This document shows, piece after piece, positions 1-8,966 of a stretch of DNA of 55,357 nt. Location: the NCBI GenBank assembly GCA_023388195.1, contig JAEWGR010000124.1, forward strand, positions 1 through 55,357, written 5' to 3'. Made by a program: the position numbers and the translations under genes. The notes below the pieces were generated by a model. It did no database searches, was not told the DNA's origin, and was given only the letters and a program-made list of their open reading frames with translations. Numbering within the stretch: position 1 is the stretch's first letter; each line of letters opens with the position of its first letter. The stretch is from Bacillota bacterium (lineage in GTDB: Bacteria; Bacillota; Negativicutes; Sporomusales; Sporomusaceae).

Positions 1-515
1 GAAAAACAGCGGGCAAATACACCATTCTGCCGTGAATGTTCTTTGGCACCGGTGCCGGCCGGTTGCTGCCCGGCGACTAACGCCGCCAGAAAAATTTCTG
101 CCGCTGCCGGTTCTTTACATACCTCGACGCCCCCTTTCCAGCCAATTTGGAGGGCTATTACGGATGGTGAAAAATCATGTGTTATGTTTTCGCTCTGTCT
201 GACAATAAATTCCGGACTGCCTAAAAAAATCCGGAATTGGCTGTCTCCGCTGTCAGCCAGCACAATATCTACATCGCTATTCAAATCCCGGATGTCGGCT
301 GCAAGCCGGTCGAACCCGGCTGCCGTTTCAAACCGGCAGTTTATGCGGCCGATACCAGCTGCGGCCAGGTAATATATGGCCAGAGCTGCGGCTTCTATGG
401 TTTCTCCACAGATAAAAACCGCTGCTTCCAACAGTTTTTTCTGCCCCGGACCGCTAATCTCCGGCATAATAATATGCCGTAAATACCTATTGATCTGCTC
501 CCTGGCAAGTATCAC
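1..515 (-). CDS. ThiF/MoeB/HesA-type adenylyltransferase-fold protein (3' part outside window)
   Basis: The reading frame opens with GTG at 515-513, behind a good ribosome binding site (AGGGAGGTGA at 521-530), and stays open to the window edge, about 171 codons. The N-terminus reads like the E1-like family: RYLRHIIMPEISGPGQKKL resembles the RYSRHI..PE.G..GQ.KL signature, followed by a hydrophobic strand and LAAAGIGRI. Family members adenylate a sulfur-carrier protein for thiamine, molybdopterin or cysteine synthesis. The glycine-rich nucleotide loop (normally GxGGLG) is replaced by CGETIEAA, so ATP binding is doubtful and this may be a non-catalytic relative. It overlaps the end of the IscU-like gene by 29 nt, implying translational coupling and a shared sulfur or Fe-S role. 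Confidence 0.6.
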   Translation of the reverse strand, partial: MILAREQINRYLRHIIMPEISGPGQKKLLEAAVFICGETIEAAALAIYYLAAAGIGRINCRFETAAGFDRLAADIRDLNSDVDIVLADSGDSQFRIFLGSPEFIVRQSENITHDFSPSVIALQIGWKGGVEVCKEPAAAEIFLAALVAGQQPAGTGAKEHSRQNGVFARCF

Positions 516-900
516 CAGACTCACCTCCCTGCCTATCGACTTTGGCATAATAATCGGCGATCGCATTGTGAAGCGCATCGGCAGCAATATTGGAACACCT
601 TATTTTTTTCGGTGGCAGCCCGTCCAGGGCTGCTGCTACTGCTTCGTTGGTTATCTGCAGTGCTTCTTTAATTGTCTTACCTCTAGCCATAACGGTAACC
701 ATACTGCTGGCCGCTATCGCCGCAGCACAGCCAAATGTCTTGACTTTGACATCTGCCAGGACGTTGCCGTCTAGTTTTATATAAAGCGTTATGAGGTCGC
801 CGTCTATCGGGTTTCCCACACTGCCAATCCCGTCTGCATCGGCTATTTCACCGATATTTCTCGGATTAGAGAAATGATCAAGTACGGTGTCATTGTACAT
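487..900 (-). CDS. IscU/NifU N-terminal-like Fe-S scaffold, variant lacking the first cysteine
   Basis: This 137-residue protein has the whole IscU fold. In IscU, three cysteines and an aspartate assemble a transient [2Fe-2S] or [4Fe-4S] cluster on sulfur from a cysteine desulfurase. Here Cys58 (KTFGCAA) and Cys102 (KKIRCSN) are kept, but the first cysteine motif (normally P.CGD) reads PIDGD, with Asp33 in its place. The start has a strong AGGAGG site. The gene overlaps the downstream ThiF-like gene. Its leader of about 280 nt carries a structured RNA element (1180-1243) and an inverted repeat (1004-1068). It is probably a real scaffold or carrier variant; a housekeeping IscU would be expected elsewhere. 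Confidence 0.85.
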   Translation of the reverse strand: MYNDTVLDHFSNPRNIGEIADADGIGSVGNPIDGDLITLYIKLDGNVLADVKVKTFGCAAAIAASSMVTVMARGKTIKEALQITNEAVAAALDGLPPKKIRCSNIAADALHNAIADYYAKVDRQGGESGDTCQGADQ

Positions 901-1003
901 AGCTGCCCGCCTCCTGTTAAAGTGACTTACCTGATATATGCTTGCCTTTAATTAACCGCCGACAACCCGGCTTTGCAATCCCGATTCAATATGATTAACA
1001 GTT

Positions 1004-1068
1004 AATATACTACTGTTCCAGTAAATATCCTGCTGGTTAATACAAAATTTAGACAGTAGTAGTATATT
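1004..1068 (-). promoter_or_regulatory. Inverted repeat in the iscU-like leader, possible regulator binding site
   Basis: AATATACTACTGT (1004-1016) is mirrored by ACAGTAGTAGTATATT (1053-1068). The arms are about 36 bp apart. Rrf2-type regulators often control isc genes from such sites, but none is encoded here. The rest of 901-1253 holds only the RNA element at 1180-1243. Confidence 0.35.
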
Positions 1069-1179
1069 GGTAAAATCACTCTCAAATTTTTGCTTAGTTG
1101 AAGAATGATACCCATTACACGGTGTTGGCAACAGCCCACCTAGCTGTTTTGCTTATATAAGCCTGTTTGTAGTAATAGA

Positions 1180-1243
1180 GAACAACAGCGGCTGCGAGTA
1201 GAAAACTTCATACACGCAGCCACTGTTGTTTTGCAGTCAGTAT
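1180..1243 (-). promoter_or_regulatory. Leader RNA element, copy A (before iscU-like gene)
   Basis: On the minus strand it reads CUGACUG, an A-rich loop, CAGUGGC, then the long stem formed by 1181-1196 and 1215-1230 with weak U-richness. The first hairpin is merged with the terminator-like stem. It belongs to the recurrent YUGAYYRG...CYRRAGGC family of this window and starts just after the stop of the upstream fragment at 1254. Confidence 0.55.
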
Positions 1244-1253
1244 CAATTTGTGA

Positions 1254-1457
1254 TTATTCTTTTATACCAGGCAGAGCGCGTTTAACCACCGGTATCCAAA
1301 TTTCAGAACGATAGTCCGGACTGGCAATATCACCCTCATAGTAGATTTCCAGGTCAGGCCCCTCAGCCCTTTCATAGCCGCCAGCAGGAAAAAACTCGGT
1401 ATATATGCGTTTAAACAGCTCCTGGATGGCCCCAGGAGTGCTAAAGCCATCAGTCAT
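1254..1457 (-). pseudogene. Remnant of a GyrI-like/AraC effector-binding domain
   Basis: Only 67 codons remain. They match the C-terminal part of the GyrI-like small-molecule-binding fold: a FxxxYxxFFPxGGYE-like segment, then GPDLEIYYEGD and EIWIPV. The usual domain is about 150 residues, and the N-terminal half is missing. The sequence immediately upstream is a terminator hairpin (1472-1513), so there is no room for the missing part. It is most likely a decayed fragment, or less likely a minimal single-repeat protein. Confidence 0.5.
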
Positions 1458-1471
1458 CTTTCATCCTTTAG

Positions 1472-1513
1472 AAAAAGAGCAGCAGGATCACATCTATGAC
1501 CCCGCTGCTCTTT
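1472..1513 (-). terminator. Terminator hairpin downstream of the tautomerase gene
   Basis: Inverted arms AAAGAGCAGC (1474-1483) and GCTGCTCTTT (1504-1513) are followed on the minus strand by a U-rich stretch. A second perfect inverted repeat, 1541-1552 with 1560-1571 (AAGCTGCTTAAT), lies between it and the tautomerase stop and has no U-tract. Confidence 0.6.
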
Positions 1514-1602
1514 GCTAACATGGAAAACTCGTCTGCCTCCAAGCTGCTTAATTCTACAGATTAAGCAGCTTGCTTTAGTGCAGACTCACGCTGACAAGCA
1601 GC

Positions 1603-1806
1603 TTATTTGCTGTTTCGCTCCGCAATCACCTGAGTTAACAGCTTACCGCCAACGCCGATGTTGTCACTGTCATTCTCTTTAAGCTGGACAATGAAAGACT
1701 GTTCGGGGATCTTCAGTATTTCGCTCGCAGTTTTAGTAAACCGCTCTACCAAAAGCACTTTCTGTTCTTTTTCCAGCTTTCCTGTCTCAATAGTAATAAC
1801 CGGCAT
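1603..1806 (-). CDS. 4-oxalocrotonate tautomerase family protein
   Basis: The 67-residue product begins MPVITIETG. After removal of methionine, Pro1 would be the catalytic base of the tautomerase superfamily, which runs keto-enol isomerisations as small oligomers. Length and the central strand FIVQLKENDSDN fit the 4-OT/YdcE-like group. Substrate cannot be inferred. A ribosome binding site (AAAAGGAGTGTGG) lies just upstream. It is monocistronic, with hairpins downstream. Confidence 0.85.
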   Translation of the reverse strand: MPVITIETGKLEKEQKVLLVERFTKTASEILKIPEQSFIVQLKENDSDNIGVGGKLLTQVIAERNSK

Positions 1807-2080
1807 CTTACCACACTCCTTTTAAATTAAATAAAAAAGGCAAGAAACAATCCTGCCGGAAAGCTCCTTGGCCTTTAGTTTTTACCAATCAACCAACTAC
1901 TATCAAATCGAAGTAAATAAAATTTATTTTTACCATATCACACAAGGTAAATTTTGTCAATTAAATACCAGATTTTATTCACACAACTGTCAATCGAGTC
2001 TTACAAATATTCAAGCATATGGTTATTGTTCTGCTACTTTTTACCGATATAATGAAATTAAAACAGTGAAAACGAGATCC

Positions 2081-3397
2081 TTATTCAGCGGCGGCTTTTA
2101 AAATACTTTGTTCTAACACAGTGAGACCATGATCTAATTGTTCGTCGGTGACCACCAATGGGATTAATAAGCGAATTACGTTACTGAAGATGCCTGCACT
2201 GATCAACATGACTCCTTGTTCTAAGCAATATTTGACTACCTTGCCTGTAAGCTCCTTAGCAGGCTCCTTAGTCGCGCGATCCTTGACCAGCTCAATACCG
2301 ATCATTGCGCCTATTCCCCGCACATCCCCCACTACAACACATCGTTCCTGCAGCGACTTGAGTCGCGCCAAAGCGGTCTTCCCGATTGCCTCAGCCCGCT
2401 GACAAAGACTATGATCCTCTATATATTTGATGGTTTCTAAACCTGCTGCACACGCTAACGGACTTCCCCCATAAGTTCCTCCAATATTTCCGGCTTCCGG
2501 AGCATCCATATACTCGGCTTTGCCTGTTACAGCACTAAGAGGAACACCGGCTGCAATTGATTTCGCAGTAGTAATCAGGTCAGGTTCAACACCCCAGTGT
2601 TCAACGGCAAACATCTTGCCAGTTCGGCCAAAACCGGTTTGTACCTCATCCGCAATCAGCAAAATTCCTTTGTTTGCACATATTGATTTAAGTCCTGGGA
2701 AAAATTCCGGAGGTGGAACAATAAAACCTCCCTCGCCTTGCACCGGCTCAATAATCATAGCGGCAATATGCTCTGCATCAATTTCTGCGGCAAAGAATCT
2801 TTCAAAATTTTCCAGGCAATGCATGCCACAGCCCGGATATGTGGAACGATAGTGGCAACGATAACAATAGGCGGAAGGAACCTTATACACATCAGGAGCA
2901 AAAGGCCCAAAACCATATTTATAAGGCTTAACCTTACTGGTAAGACTCATAGTCATAAAAGTCCGTCCATGAAATGCACATTCAAAGCTAATTATGCCTG
3001 TTCGCTTCGTAGCATGCCGGGCAATTTTTACCGCATTTTCTACAGCCTCAGCGCCACTGTTAGCAAACATGGTTTTTTTCAAAGAAGAACCAGGTGCTAT
3101 CGCATTCAGCTTCTCAGCAAGTTCTACATAGGGCTCATACATAGCAATAGCAAAAAAAGAATGCAGCAGCCGGTCTGCCTGTTTTTGTATAGCTTTAACC
3201 ACTGGCTCCGGACAATGCCCGACATTTAGAACACCAACCCCTGCGTAAAAATCCAGAAACTCTCTTCCATCTACATCGGTAATGACAGCACCACTTGCTT
3301 TTTCCACAAACACACCGGTAGAGTTAGCTATCCCGCTGGCAACAGCCTTATTTTTTCGTTGAATTAGTTTTTCCGACCTGCTTCCCATCCCACTCAT
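2081..3397 (-). CDS. gabT: Class III PLP aminotransferase, probably 4-aminobutyrate transaminase
   Basis: The 438-residue fold-type I enzyme shows IADEVQTGFGRTG (Asp250 contacting the pyridine nitrogen) and the Schiff-base lysine at about K279 in TTAKSIAAG. Family enzymes move the omega-amino group of GABA or a similar amino acid to 2-oxoglutarate. Residues 178-194 carry a cysteine group (YCYRC...PGCGMHC), common in this subgroup. The neighbouring aldehyde dehydrogenase, PucR regulator and amino-acid ABC transporter support a GABA, beta-alanine or related catabolic role. It has its own promoter (3506-3534) and a leader hairpin before a GGAGG site. Other omega-amino acids are possible substrates. 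Confidence 0.85.
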   Translation of the reverse strand: MSGMGSRSEKLIQRKNKAVASGIANSTGVFVEKASGAVITDVDGREFLDFYAGVGVLNVGHCPEPVVKAIQKQADRLLHSFFAIAMYEPYVELAEKLNAIAPGSSLKKTMFANSGAEAVENAVKIARHATKRTGIISFECAFHGRTFMTMSLTSKVKPYKYGFGPFAPDVYKVPSAYCYRCHYRSTYPGCGMHCLENFERFFAAEIDAEHIAAMIIEPVQGEGGFIVPPPEFFPGLKSICANKGILLIADEVQTGFGRTGKMFAVEHWGVEPDLITTAKSIAAGVPLSAVTGKAEYMDAPEAGNIGGTYGGSPLACAAGLETIKYIEDHSLCQRAEAIGKTALARLKSLQERCVVVGDVRGIGAMIGIELVKDRATKEPAKELTGKVVKYCLEQGVMLISAGIFSNVIRLLIPLVVTDEQLDHGLTVLEQSILKAAAE

Positions 3398-3427
3398 CGC
3401 AACGTCCTCCTACTTGTTTTGGCAAAA

Positions 3428-3466
3428 TAAAAAACGCTGAATCTATTCATCAGAATGATATCAGCG
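3428..3466 (-). terminator. Hairpin with U-tract in the gabT leader
   Basis: CGCTGA (3435-3440) pairs with TCAGCG (3461-3466), and on the minus strand U6 follows. It lies between the candidate promoter (3506-3534) and the gabT start (3397), so it would act as a leader attenuator, or as terminator of the pucR transcript reading into gabT. Confidence 0.55.
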
Positions 3467-3505
3467 CCATTGCTTCTTTATTACCTTGCCTTTACTTATG
3501 TTTTA

Positions 3506-3534
3506 ATAGTACCATATCGACTTCCGAGCGTCTA
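3506..3534 (-). promoter_or_regulatory. Candidate gabT promoter
   Basis: On the minus strand, TAGACG (-35, 3529-3534), a 17-bp spacer and TACTAT (-10, 3506-3511). The -35 sits in the box CATAGACGC, which also occurs at the transporter promoter (9202-9230). The weak -35 suggests an activator, plausibly the adjacent PucR protein. Confidence 0.45.
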
Positions 3535-3586
3535 TGTGAGCCACTCACAGGATGTCAGGCATCCTTTTGTGATGTCCTCACTACCT

Positions 3587-4822
3587 TCATGTTTCAAGGA
3601 TAAAAAAGTCATCGGATATTTGCTTTCCTACAATTACCCCTATTTGCAGTGTCAAACGATCATAGGCATCATCTAAGCTCCTACCGGTTATTTCCTCAAT
3701 TTTCTTCAGGCGGTAATCCAGGGTATTACGATGGACAAATAATGATTTGGCTGTCTTAGCAGCATTGCAGTTTTCCTCGAAATATACGAAGAGGCTGTGT
3801 ACAAGATCCATGTGATACTTACTATCGTACTCGTTGAGAGGTTGAATGACTTCCTGGTAATACAGAGCCAGTTTTTCTGATCCAATCTCAAACAATAGCT
3901 TATAGATTCCCAGTTGTTCATACGCATAAATTGGATTGGAGGCAATCTTTAACTTAGGAATATGCCGCAACACTTTAACTGCCTGCAGGTAACTATTTCT
4001 GGCATTCTGCAAACTTTCAAATCTTCCGCCCAATGCTGCCACCACCAACAAGCCGGGCATCTCAACACCAAGCTTCTCAAAAGCTTTATTTATGATTTCG
4101 GAAATTAGCCGTTCACCTGTATGTTTGTTCTCATATGGCATAAGTAAAACAATATCATCTGCCAACAGCATTTGCAGAACCTTGCGGCCATACAGCCGCA
4201 GGGTATCGCGGACAATGTTTTCAAACCGCACTTTAAAAGCAACCAGGGCTTTTTCATCTTTCAGCTCTTGCATTTGCAGATATTCTGTTAACCGGGTAGG
4301 ACTTATAATTATTACCTGATGGGGTTTTGCTAAATCGTATCCATAGTAGGCAGCACGCTGAATGAGTACTTCAGGATCAATCAGGGGAAAAAGCAGTAAC
4401 TGTTCTAAAAAATCCTTAATGGACCGTTCCTCGGTCTGCTTCATGACAATATGACTACAAATGTCCTTTGTTACCTCAATGATTTTTACCTCCCAAGGTA
4501 GCGTAAAAACAGGAAAACTCGCTTGCTCGGCCAAATTGGCAACCTCGGCAGGGATATCTTTAATGTAGGGGCCAATATTGATAATCAGGCCGGCTAATTT
4601 CTTTTTTATTATTCCCTTCATAATATCCTGCAGCTTATCCAGGTTGCCGTTCAAACCAATTCCTGTAATAATCAAGAGTTCGCCGCCCTGCACCCAGGGA
4701 ATAACATCAGGTAAATCAATGAAATGTACCCAACGTATCAATCGGTCAAGACCGGACTTGCCGGCCACAATATTTAGTTTGGCCAGTGAGGGCAGGTTAA
4801 TGATTTCACGACAACTGATCAT
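3587..4822 (-). CDS. PucR/CdaR-family transcriptional regulator
   Basis: The 411-residue protein has an N-terminal PucR ligand-type domain (about 1-125, with GLDRLIRWVHFIDLPDVIPWVQGGELLIITG), a middle GGDEF-like region, and a C-terminal helix-turn-helix (about 345-400, with NAAKTAKSLFVHRNTLDYRLKKIEEITG) typical of PucR/CdaR activators. Such regulators switch on catabolism of purines, amino acids or sugar acids in response to substrate. Lying between the aldehyde dehydrogenase and the aminotransferase, it very likely controls this operon, perhaps through the CATAGACGC boxes. Confidence 0.85.
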   Translation of the reverse strand: MISCREIINLPSLAKLNIVAGKSGLDRLIRWVHFIDLPDVIPWVQGGELLIITGIGLNGNLDKLQDIMKGIIKKKLAGLIINIGPYIKDIPAEVANLAEQASFPVFTLPWEVKIIEVTKDICSHIVMKQTEERSIKDFLEQLLLFPLIDPEVLIQRAAYYGYDLAKPHQVIIISPTRLTEYLQMQELKDEKALVAFKVRFENIVRDTLRLYGRKVLQMLLADDIVLLMPYENKHTGERLISEIINKAFEKLGVEMPGLLVVAALGGRFESLQNARNSYLQAVKVLRHIPKLKIASNPIYAYEQLGIYKLLFEIGSEKLALYYQEVIQPLNEYDSKYHMDLVHSLFVYFEENCNAAKTAKSLFVHRNTLDYRLKKIEEITGRSLDDAYDRLTLQIGVIVGKQISDDFFILET

Positions 4823-4860
4823 ATCAATATCCTTCTCTCAATATAAATGGACTCCGGGAA

Positions 4861-6279
4861 TTAAAAATTATATACAATTAACTTCTCTTCCGTCATTTCC
4901 TTAACCGCGTACTGCGGCCCTTCCTTGCCGATACCACTTTCTTTAATACCGCCATAAGGCATGTTATCTGTACGGAAGGTTGCCCCATCATTGATAATGA
5001 CCCCGCCGGTCTCAATCTTAAGCGCACACATTCTGGCTATATCCAAGCAATTAGTAAACACACCGGCCTGTAGTCCGTAGACAGAATCATTCACTAAATC
5101 AATGGCCTCTTGCATCGTATCATAGGGGATAACAGAAAAAACAGGAGCAAAGGTTTCCAAACATACTGCTTTCATATCAGGCTCAACATTGGTTAAGATT
5201 GTAGGTTCAAACCAGGCTCCGCGATGTTTTCCTCCCACTAGTATTTTCGCACCTTGAGCAACCGCCTCAGTAATCCATGCTTCTACCCGCTCCGCTTCCT
5301 CGATGCTGATCATGGGCCCAATATCAGTTGCAGGATCAAGCGGATCGCCTACAACTAATCGTTTTGCAAAAGCAGCCGCTTTATCACAAAACTCTTGATA
5401 GACACTACGCTGAACATACACGCGCTGACAGGAAATACACACCTGTCCGGCGTTAGCAAATGCCTGCTTGGCACACAATTCCGCTGTAGCCGTGATGTTG
5501 GCATCATGATGCACGATATTGGCGGAATTTGATCCCAGCTCAAGTGCAACACGTCTAAAACCGGCATTTTTCAGCAAAGTTCTCCCTACTGCGGGACTGC
5601 CGGTAAAACTATAAAAATTAATCCGCTTTTCTTCTGTCAGGAGATTCCCTACTTTTGACCCAGATCCTGTCACCAAATTAAGGTAACCGCCTGGCAATCC
5701 TGCTTCAGCAAAAATTTCGCAAAGCAGCACTGCTGACAGAGGGGTAGTTGTTGCCGGTTTATATACCACAGAATTACCGGCCGCCAAAGCCGGTCCGATT
5801 TTATGGCAGGATAAATTAAGCGGGAAGTTAAACGGGGTTATCGCGCAAACAATGCCTACAGGCATCCGCAGGGTATAAGCCAAACGTTGACCGCAGCCGG
5901 GTGCTCCGGCAAGCGGTACCATTTCACCGGTTAGCCGCTTTGCTTCCTCAGCAGAAAGCAGGAGTGTCTGCTGGGCTCGCGCTACTTCAGCCATTGCTTC
6001 TTTAATTGGTTTGCCCACCTCTTGAGATAGAATTTCCGCCATTTCCTTTTGCTTCTCCATAAGCAGCTGACTTGCCTTCATCAGAATTGTATACCGTTGA
6101 TAGGGCTCCAGCTTTATAGTTTTAAAGGCTTTCTCGGCAGCATCAACAGCAGCGGTTACCGTCTCTTGATCCGCACTGGATATAAAGGCCAGCGTCTTGC
6201 CGGTGGCTTTGTTTAATACACTGATCGTATCCTGGGTTACCAGCCATTCACCATTAATAAATAAGCCATGTGTTTTCAT
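4861..6279 (-). CDS. NAD(P)-dependent aldehyde dehydrogenase (succinate-semialdehyde type)
   Basis: The 472-residue ALDH has catalytic Cys281 (NAGQVCISCQ) and general base Glu247 (ALELGS), with cofactor motif FTGSPAVGR. I choose ATG at 6279 because GGAGG lies seven bases upstream; a longer start lacks a site. With an omega-aminotransferase in the same locus, the expected reaction is oxidation of the semialdehyde product (succinate or malonate semialdehyde). Related lactaldehyde and phosphonoacetaldehyde dehydrogenases share these motifs, so the substrate is inferred from context. It lies between the binding-protein gene and pucR. Confidence 0.8.
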   Translation of the reverse strand: MKTHGLFINGEWLVTQDTISVLNKATGKTLAFISSADQETVTAAVDAAEKAFKTIKLEPYQRYTILMKASQLLMEKQKEMAEILSQEVGKPIKEAMAEVARAQQTLLLSAEEAKRLTGEMVPLAGAPGCGQRLAYTLRMPVGIVCAITPFNFPLNLSCHKIGPALAAGNSVVYKPATTTPLSAVLLCEIFAEAGLPGGYLNLVTGSGSKVGNLLTEEKRINFYSFTGSPAVGRTLLKNAGFRRVALELGSNSANIVHHDANITATAELCAKQAFANAGQVCISCQRVYVQRSVYQEFCDKAAAFAKRLVVGDPLDPATDIGPMISIEEAERVEAWITEAVAQGAKILVGGKHRGAWFEPTILTNVEPDMKAVCLETFAPVFSVIPYDTMQEAIDLVNDSVYGLQAGVFTNCLDIARMCALKIETGGVIINDGATFRTDNMPYGGIKESGIGKEGPQYAVKEMTEEKLIVYNF

Positions 6280-6464
6280 TATTCCGCTCCTCCTTGTACC
6301 TGGCAAAAATTAGCCATATATATAACAGGATTGACAAAACAGACTTTTATACCAAGCTATTGGTCAAAGCACGATCATAAAATTACCTGGGCATGATGGC
6401 GAATACCTCCACAATCATACCCAGGGACAAACATACTTTTCTGGACGCATTTAGGTTCTTTTGG

Positions 6465-7346
6465 CTATTTTACGTTCTTCGTCATTCCGTCTTCAATGGA
6501 TACAAAATAGTCTTGATTTAGGCCATATTGCTGTAAAATATGTAACAAAGTGCCATCCTTTTTCATATCATGTAACGTTTTATTTACTTCTGTAAGTAAT
6601 TCTTTGTCTTCAAAGCGTAAAGCAGCACCAATCTTGCCTGCAGCCTCTGCTTCATACGGGCTTAAGATACGCAAATTCAAAGAGGAATCTTGTTTTAATG
6701 TGTAACCGGCCACAATACCGTCGGTTACGCAGGCATCAATTTTTCCGGTGTTAACAGCCATCATCAGCTCTGCCTGACTGCCGAAGATTTTTAGTTCTTT
6801 TGCTTTTCCTTCAGCAACCCATTTTTGAGCGATTTCGAGGAAAGCAGTACCTTTTTGTCCACCGACTATTTTATCTTTTAAATCACCCTTGGTTTGAATA
6901 CTGGAATCTGTTTTTACAACTACGGCTTCGCCCTCTTTGTACCAAACATCGGTAAACAAAGCTTTTTCGAGCCGTTCAGCTTTAATATACATGCCATCGG
7001 TTACCATATCAATAGTTCCTTTATTTAACTCAATCAACAGATTTTCAAACGGGACCTGCTTCATTTCAACCTTATTAATGCCAAGCCGTTTGGCAACTTC
7101 CTTAATAATGATGGCATCTACACCGGAAAACTGATTTGTACTCGCATCAATATAGGCAAAGGGGGCATCATTTGATGACCCTACGACCAAAACACCTTTA
7201 GCTTTTAGTTCATTTAGTCTGGCATTGGGATCTTTTTTGGCTGCAGTTGTTTCTGGCGTTTTAGAAGAACCACACCCTGTCAATATTATCGATACTATAA
7301 GCATAAGAATTGCCAAAAACGTAAAACTCTTACCTAATTTTCTCAT
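6465..7346 (-). CDS. Polar amino-acid ABC transporter substrate-binding lipoprotein
   Basis: A family-3 extracellular solute-binding protein of about 293 residues. The N-terminus is a lipoprotein signal ending LTGCGSS, so Cys is lipidated. A typical amino-acid binding-protein core follows (VLVVGSSNDAPFAYID, VDAIIIKEVAKRLG, IDMVTDGMYI). The first ATG abuts GGAGG with no spacer, so I place the start at the second ATG, nine bases downstream. It works with the permease and ATPase immediately upstream; GABA or a similar amino acid is a likely cargo given the adjacent catabolic genes. Confidence 0.85.
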   Translation of the reverse strand: MRKLGKSFTFLAILMLIVSIILTGCGSSKTPETTAAKKDPNARLNELKAKGVLVVGSSNDAPFAYIDASTNQFSGVDAIIIKEVAKRLGINKVEMKQVPFENLLIELNKGTIDMVTDGMYIKAERLEKALFTDVWYKEGEAVVVKTDSSIQTKGDLKDKIVGGQKGTAFLEIAQKWVAEGKAKELKIFGSQAELMMAVNTGKIDACVTDGIVAGYTLKQDSSLNLRILSPYEAEAAGKIGAALRFEDKELLTEVNKTLHDMKKDGTLLHILQQYGLNQDYFVSIEDGMTKNVK

Positions 7347-7489
7347 TCTCTTCATCCTCCTTTATTATGCACCCGGACACGATTAAAAACACGGTAACCT
7401 CCTCAATAATCATCCGTCCTTTCTGTTTTCATGAATTAGTATATTTTAAATGTATTCCCCATTATCTACGGCAAGTTTGCCGTCAGGTA

Positions 7490-8182
7490 TTAACTGGTTT
7501 TACACTTTTTCTCAATGAGCTTAACAAGATGAGACAGTGGAATGCTGATGATCAAATAGGCCAGCGCTAAAAAAGTATAGGATTCAATTGTTAAAAATGT
7601 TTGTGACGCAAACGTTTGTGTACGTAACAATAATTCATTTACCGCCACATACGCCAAAAGAGATGTATCTTTAACCATCATAACCAGATAGTTTCCTAAC
7701 GATGGAATAATACTGCGCAAGGCCTGAGGCATAATGATACGAAAGAGAGCCTGATACTTTTCCAGTCCTAGCGCCAAGGCTGCTTCTGTCTGCCCGTAAT
7801 CAACAGCAAGAATAGATGCTCTGATTACCTCTGACATGTAACAGCCGTAATTAATTCCTAATCCCAATATCCCTGCAGTCAGTGATGAGATTTGCACATC
7901 TGTTTTAAAACCCAAAACACTGGCCGCCAGATTCAAGAGCAAAGGAACCACATAGTAGATATAGACAAGTTGTACTAAAAGCGGAGTCCCACGAATTAAT
8001 TCCAGCAAAAAAACCAGAAAACCGTTAATTACTTTGATTTGAGAAAGCCGGCCTATTGCAATAGCCATACCCAAAACGGTTGCCAGCAGGAAACCAAAAA
8101 TCGTTGCCTGAATAACAACGCCAAATCCCTGCAAGAGAGAAGGAATTAACAATGCAGCTGTTTTTGAAAAGTCCAATACCAT
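7490..8182 (-). CDS. Polar amino-acid ABC transporter permease
   Basis: The 230-residue HisM/GlnP-type membrane protein has about five hydrophobic segments. The cytoplasmic coupling region is EAALALGLEKYQALFRIIMPQALRSIIPSLGN, the EAA loop that docks the ATPase. It starts behind AAGGAGGGA, follows the ATPase gene by 11 bp, and is followed by the binding-protein gene after 143 bp. It presumably homodimerises, since only one permease is in this operon. Confidence 0.87.
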   Translation of the reverse strand: MVLDFSKTAALLIPSLLQGFGVVIQATIFGFLLATVLGMAIAIGRLSQIKVINGFLVFLLELIRGTPLLVQLVYIYYVVPLLLNLAASVLGFKTDVQISSLTAGILGLGINYGCYMSEVIRASILAVDYGQTEAALALGLEKYQALFRIIMPQALRSIIPSLGNYLVMMVKDTSLLAYVAVNELLLRTQTFASQTFLTIESYTFLALAYLIISIPLSHLVKLIEKKCKTS

Positions 8183-8193
8183 TTTATCCCTCC

Positions 8194-8913
8194 TTATAAA
8201 ACCCTGGCAAGAAATTCTCTGGTTCTTGTAGTTTCAGGAAAGTTAAAGATTTTTTCCGGTTTGCCTTCTTCCACAATATACCCTTTATCCATGAATACAA
8301 CACGATCAGCCACTTCTCTCGCAAAACCCATTTCATGTGTTACTACGATCATTGTCATTCCCTCTGCGGCTAATTGTTTCATAACCTCCAATACATCACC
8401 TACCAGTTCCGGATCAAGCGCTGAAGTTGGTTCATCAAAAAGCAGCGCTTTGGGCTTCATCGCTAAAGCCCTGGCAATGGCCACGCGTTGTTGTTGTCCC
8501 CCGGACAAGGTTGAGGGATACGCATGCGCTTTATCAGCCAAGCCAACTTTTGTTAGTAAATCCATCGCCAACTCCTTTGCAGCTTCTTTTTTCATTTTAT
8601 TGATTAGTATCGGGGCATAGGTTATATTGTTCAACACGGTAAACATAGGGAAAAGATTAAACTTCTGAAAAACCATACCTACTTCTCTTCTAAGTGTATA
8701 ACTATCCAGATCAGCATCAATAATTGATCCGGCATAATAAATCTTTCCGCTTGTCGGTATTTCAAGCAGATTTAAACAGCGAAGGAAGGTACTTTTTCCA
8801 GATCCGGACGGTCCGATGATGCATACGACTTCACCTTCCTCAATAAACAGGCTAATACGTTTCAATACCTCTAAATCGCCAAATTTTTTGCCTAGATCTA
8901 CGATTCTAAACAT
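8194..8913 (-). CDS. Polar amino-acid ABC transporter ATPase (GlnQ/HisP type)
   Basis: A 239-residue nucleotide-binding subunit: Walker A GPSGSGKST at about 34-42, signature LSGGQQQRVA, Walker B ALLFDEP and the switch histidine in VVTHEMGFA. GGAGGAGA at 8920-8927 points to ATG 8913 rather than an upstream start. It is the first gene of the putative uptake/catabolism operon and has a leader with two terminator-like hairpins and a promoter carrying a tandem operator-like repeat. Confidence 0.88.
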   Translation of the reverse strand: MFRIVDLGKKFGDLEVLKRISLFIEEGEVVCIIGPSGSGKSTFLRCLNLLEIPTSGKIYYAGSIIDADLDSYTLRREVGMVFQKFNLFPMFTVLNNITYAPILINKMKKEAAKELAMDLLTKVGLADKAHAYPSTLSGGQQQRVAIARALAMKPKALLFDEPTSALDPELVGDVLEVMKQLAAEGMTMIVVTHEMGFAREVADRVVFMDKGYIVEEGKPEKIFNFPETTRTREFLARVL

Positions 8914-8966
8914 AGACGTCTCCTCCAATCCAGCTTACACAACCAGTTATACCCTGCATCTTTTGC

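Noticed and set aside
43..774. Three plus-strand frames over the first genes
   Set aside because: The minus-strand ThiF-like and IscU-like frames carry recognisable family motifs and ribosome sites; the plus-strand frames do not.
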